A DNA stretch of 7,843 nucleotides from Rhodanobacter sp. Lineage in GTDB: Bacteria > Pseudomonadota > Gammaproteobacteria > Xanthomonadales > Rhodanobacteraceae. Positions 6,407-7,843 of the stretch are shown one piece after another. Every line of letters begins with the position of its first letter. Position 1 is the first letter of the stretch. Position numbers and translations under genes: made by a program. The notes beneath the pieces were generated by a model, which did not search any database, had not been told where the DNA came from, and was given only the letters and a program-made list of their open reading frames with translations. The stretch is from positions 1 through 7,843 of the forward strand of contig JAPHUU010000433.1 in the NCBI GenBank assembly GCA_026193555.1, read 5' to 3'.

Positions 6407-6435
6407 AACATAGCCCAGCCATGCAGGCAGTACAA
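6407..6435 (-). promoter_or_regulatory. Candidate promoter for the upstream permease gene
   Basis: On the minus strand TTGTAC (6435-6430) and TATGTT (6412-6407) are separated by exactly 17 nt, putting the start near 6400 and leaving a leader of about 70 nt. The hexamers match the sigma70 consensus at 3/6 and 4/6. The leader has a 6-bp hairpin (6350-6355 with 6385-6390) enclosing ACTG-CAA-CAGT, and ATGTTGGC at 6346-6353 is the inverse of GCCAACAT at 6404-6411, which overlaps the -10. The rest of the gap up to 6611 shows an A8 run (6523-6530) and nothing gene-like. Confidence 0.35.
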
Positions 6436-6611
6436 GTTCCATTCAGGTAACGCATTGAAGATGCGGCGTGGCGCGCGCATGCCGCCCAACACGTCCAGTG
6501 GCGAGTGCCTGCAGCGCAGGGCAAAAAAAATACGTCGAATGTCACTCAGCAGGCAGGCCGCTCCATCGCAGCATGATTGCCTCTGCTGTCCGCATGGAAC
6601 GCATCGACTTG

Positions 6612-7133
6612 CTACACGTATCCGGCTGGTGCCGGATTGAGGTGCCCGCAAGCGCTGCAGGTGCGTGCCTGCTGCGAACCGTAGAAGCGATCGAACACTG
6701 GCGGAAAGTCCTGCTCGATGTCTTCGAGTACGAAATATTCCTCGTACAGCTTGTGGTTGCAGCGCTCGCAGAACCACAGCAGGCCATCCTTCTCATGCGC
6801 CAGACGGCGGCGCTCGATCACCAGGCCGATCGACGCCGGCATGCGTTGCGGCGAGTGCGGCACTCGTGGCGGCAGATAGAACATTTCGCCCGCACGGATC
6901 GGGATGTCACGTGGCTGACCATCGTCCTGCACCTTCAGCACCATCTCTCCCTCGAGTTGATAGAAGAATTCAGGGCCTTCGTCGAGGTGGTAGTCGGTGC
7001 GCGCATTCGGCCCGCCCACGATCATGATGATGAAGTCGCCATCGACGATGCACTTGTTGTTGACGGGCGGCTTCAGCAGGTGGCGATGTTCGTCGATCCA
7101 GCGCTGGAGATCGATGGGGGGTGGCAAGGCCAT
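6612..7133 (-). CDS. nbaC: 3-hydroxyanthranilate 3,4-dioxygenase
   Basis: This cytoplasmic cupin dioxygenase opens the ring of 3-hydroxyanthranilate to 2-amino-3-carboxymuconate semialdehyde. The product closes spontaneously to quinolinate (NAD precursor) or is degraded further. The 173-residue protein has the bacterial length and all key residues: catalytic iron ligands H49, E55 and H93 (in [14 protein letters not shown] and VPHSPQR), substrate-binding R45, R97 and E107, and the second, rubredoxin-like metal site of bacterial enzymes, C122/C125 (FCERCN) and C159/C162 (CSACG). The start at MALPPP was chosen over the longer frame because it matches the family N terminus and has AGAGGG 9 nt upstream. 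It follows parE in the same orientation after a 199-bp gap. No other kynurenine-pathway gene is present, so partners must lie elsewhere in the genome. No terminator is obvious after it. Confidence 0.96.
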   Translation of the reverse strand: MALPPPIDLQRWIDEHRHLLKPPVNNKCIVDGDFIIMIVGGPNARTDYHLDEGPEFFYQLEGEMVLKVQDDGQPRDIPIRAGEMFYLPPRVPHSPQRMPASIGLVIERRRLAHEKDGLLWFCERCNHKLYEEYFVLEDIEQDFPPVFDRFYGSQQARTCSACGHLNPAPAGYV

Positions 7134-7195
7134 GGCGGATCGCCCTCTGAAAGTCCCGTGCACCTTAGCGCCGAGTTGGCCTCGAAACAAAGCGG

Positions 7196-7246
7196 CTCCG
7201 ACGGAGGGCCGCCGATTCAATCGTCGCGTCGGAGCACGGAATCGGC
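7196..7246. repeat. Two interleaved perfect inverted repeats upstream of the dioxygenase gene
   Basis: CTCCGACG (7196-7203) pairs with CGTCGGAG (7227-7234), and GCCGATTC (7211-7218) pairs with GAATCGGC (7239-7246). Each is a perfect 8-bp match. They interlock, so the two stems cannot form as simple nested hairpins; they would be alternatives or a pseudoknot. A further small hairpin, CGATT-C-AATCG (7213-7223), lies inside. The block is 63-113 bp upstream of the dioxygenase ATG. It may be a transcript leader structure or paired regulator sites; no role is known to me. Confidence 0.45.
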
Positions 7247-7332
7247 AGCTGGCCGATCACGAGATCCGAGCCTGCCCATGCCCTCGTATCGTCGTGGGTC
7301 TGGTCCGACAGATTTTCATTGCCAACCGCAAC

Positions 7333-7843
7333 TCAGACTTCCAGCGTGGCCAGGTCGCCTTTCTCTTCCAGCCACGCCTTGCGGTCGCTGGCGCGCTTTT
7401 TTGCCAGCAGCATGTCCATCAGCTTGCTGGTGCCGTCGTCGTCACTGATTGTCAGCTGGACCAGCCGGCGCGTGTCCGGGTGAATGGTCGATTCGCGCAG
7501 CTGCGGTGGATTCATCTCGCCCAGGCCCTTGAAGCGGGTGGTATTGACCGCGCCTTTCATCTTCTCGCGCTCGATCCGCTGCAGCATTGCCAGCTTCTCG
7601 CTCTCGTCGAGGCAGTAGAACACCTGCTTGCCGACATCGACGCGGAACAGCGGCGGCATCGCCACGAACACATGGCCCTCGCTGACCAGGGTGGGGAAGT
7701 GCTTGAGGAACAGGGCCGCCAGCAGGGTGGCAATGTGCAGGCCGTCGGAATCGGCGTCGGCCAGGATGATCACCTTGCCGTAGCGCAGGCCTGACAGGTC
7801 GTTCTTGCCGGGGTCGCAGCCGATCGCGATGGCGAGGTTGTGC
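7333..7843 (-). CDS. parE: DNA topoisomerase IV subunit B (C-terminal part, cut by window edge)
   Basis: ParE supplies the ATPase and TOPRIM parts of topoisomerase IV, which decatenates daughter chromosomes with ParC. The last 169 codons are present; the ATPase domain and the first TOPRIM motif lie beyond the right edge. The window starts within HNLAIAIGCDPGKNDLSGLR and continues through the TOPRIM acidic motif LADADSDGLHIATLL (Asp triad at 7758-7744), then PPLFRVDVGKQVFYCLDE, TTRFKGLGEMNPPQLRE and TIHPDTRRLVQLT, the standard C-terminal series of type IIA B subunits. The absence of the long GyrB-type insert and C-terminal tail, and the GLHIATLL wording after the triad, favour ParE over GyrB. 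The coding frame is intact to its TGA. No strong terminator hairpin follows. Confidence 0.95.
   Translation of the reverse strand, partial: HNLAIAIGCDPGKNDLSGLRYGKVIILADADSDGLHIATLLAALFLKHFPTLVSEGHVFVAMPPLFRVDVGKQVFYCLDESEKLAMLQRIEREKMKGAVNTTRFKGLGEMNPPQLRESTIHPDTRRLVQLTISDDDGTSKLMDMLLAKKRASDRKAWLEEKGDLATLEV

Noticed and set aside
6506..6530. CCTGC-AGC-GCAGG hairpin next to an A8 run after the dioxygenase gene, as a terminator
   Set aside because: On the minus strand the T-run comes before the hairpin, and on the plus strand the hairpin is followed by A rather than T, so it does not have terminator geometry in either direction.
6468..7448. 326-codon plus-strand frame opposite the dioxygenase and the end of parE
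   Set aside because: It crosses two well-recognised genes on the other strand and an intergenic gap, with no recognisable domain; it is a shadow of GC-rich coding sequence.
6997..7794. 265-codon plus-strand frame antisense to parE
   Set aside because: It runs antisense to the conserved ParE C-terminal motifs; its composition (Gln/His/Ala-rich) is typical of an antisense frame.

Overview
The window reads as an ordinary chromosomal segment of a high-GC gammaproteobacterium, most likely Xanthomonadales and perhaps Rhodanobacteraceae. This is an inference from gene content: a compact mtnB-mtnD-mtnC methionine-salvage cluster, a Tat-exported HiPIP, a bacterial-type 3-hydroxyanthranilate dioxygenase and ParE, together with GC-rich codon use. 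No transposase, CRISPR array, tRNA, rRNA or phage gene was seen. Eight of the nine well-supported genes lie on the minus strand; only the HiPIP gene is on the plus strand.

Left part (1-2320). A minus-strand operon runs from right to left: mtnB (methylthioribulose-1-phosphate dehydratase), mtnD (acireductone dioxygenase, ATGA overlap with mtnB), mtnC (enolase-phosphatase) and then, 23 nt further on, the start of an exported protein cut by the window edge that resembles bacterial C13-family peptidases. MtnB, MtnC and MtnD catalyse consecutive steps that turn methylthioribulose-1-phosphate into the 2-keto acid precursor of methionine. The mtnB promoter region has an extended -10 and a perfect 14-bp palindrome just downstream of the predicted transcription start, a good candidate operator.

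Centre (2321-3238). A HiPIP (soluble periplasmic 4Fe-4S electron carrier) is divergently transcribed from mtnB and ends in a strong bidirectional hairpin terminator. A stretch of about 340 bp follows with no convincing gene. Its right part (about 3070-3180) is markedly AT-rich and holds one 36-codon ORF of unknown status.

Right part (3239-7843). Two tandem paralogous APC-superfamily amino-acid permeases of the cationic amino acid transporter type are separated by a hairpin terminator that touches the upstream gene's stop codon. Further right are 3-hydroxyanthranilate 3,4-dioxygenase (kynurenine route from tryptophan to quinolinate/NAD) and the C-terminal part of parE (topoisomerase IV subunit B), which runs off the right edge. 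The gap between parE and the dioxygenase holds two interleaved, mutually exclusive inverted repeats.

No undescribed multi-gene system is evident. The points most worth checking are the mtnB operator, the peptidase attached to the methionine-salvage operon, the interleaved inverted repeats upstream of the dioxygenase, and the AT-rich islet.
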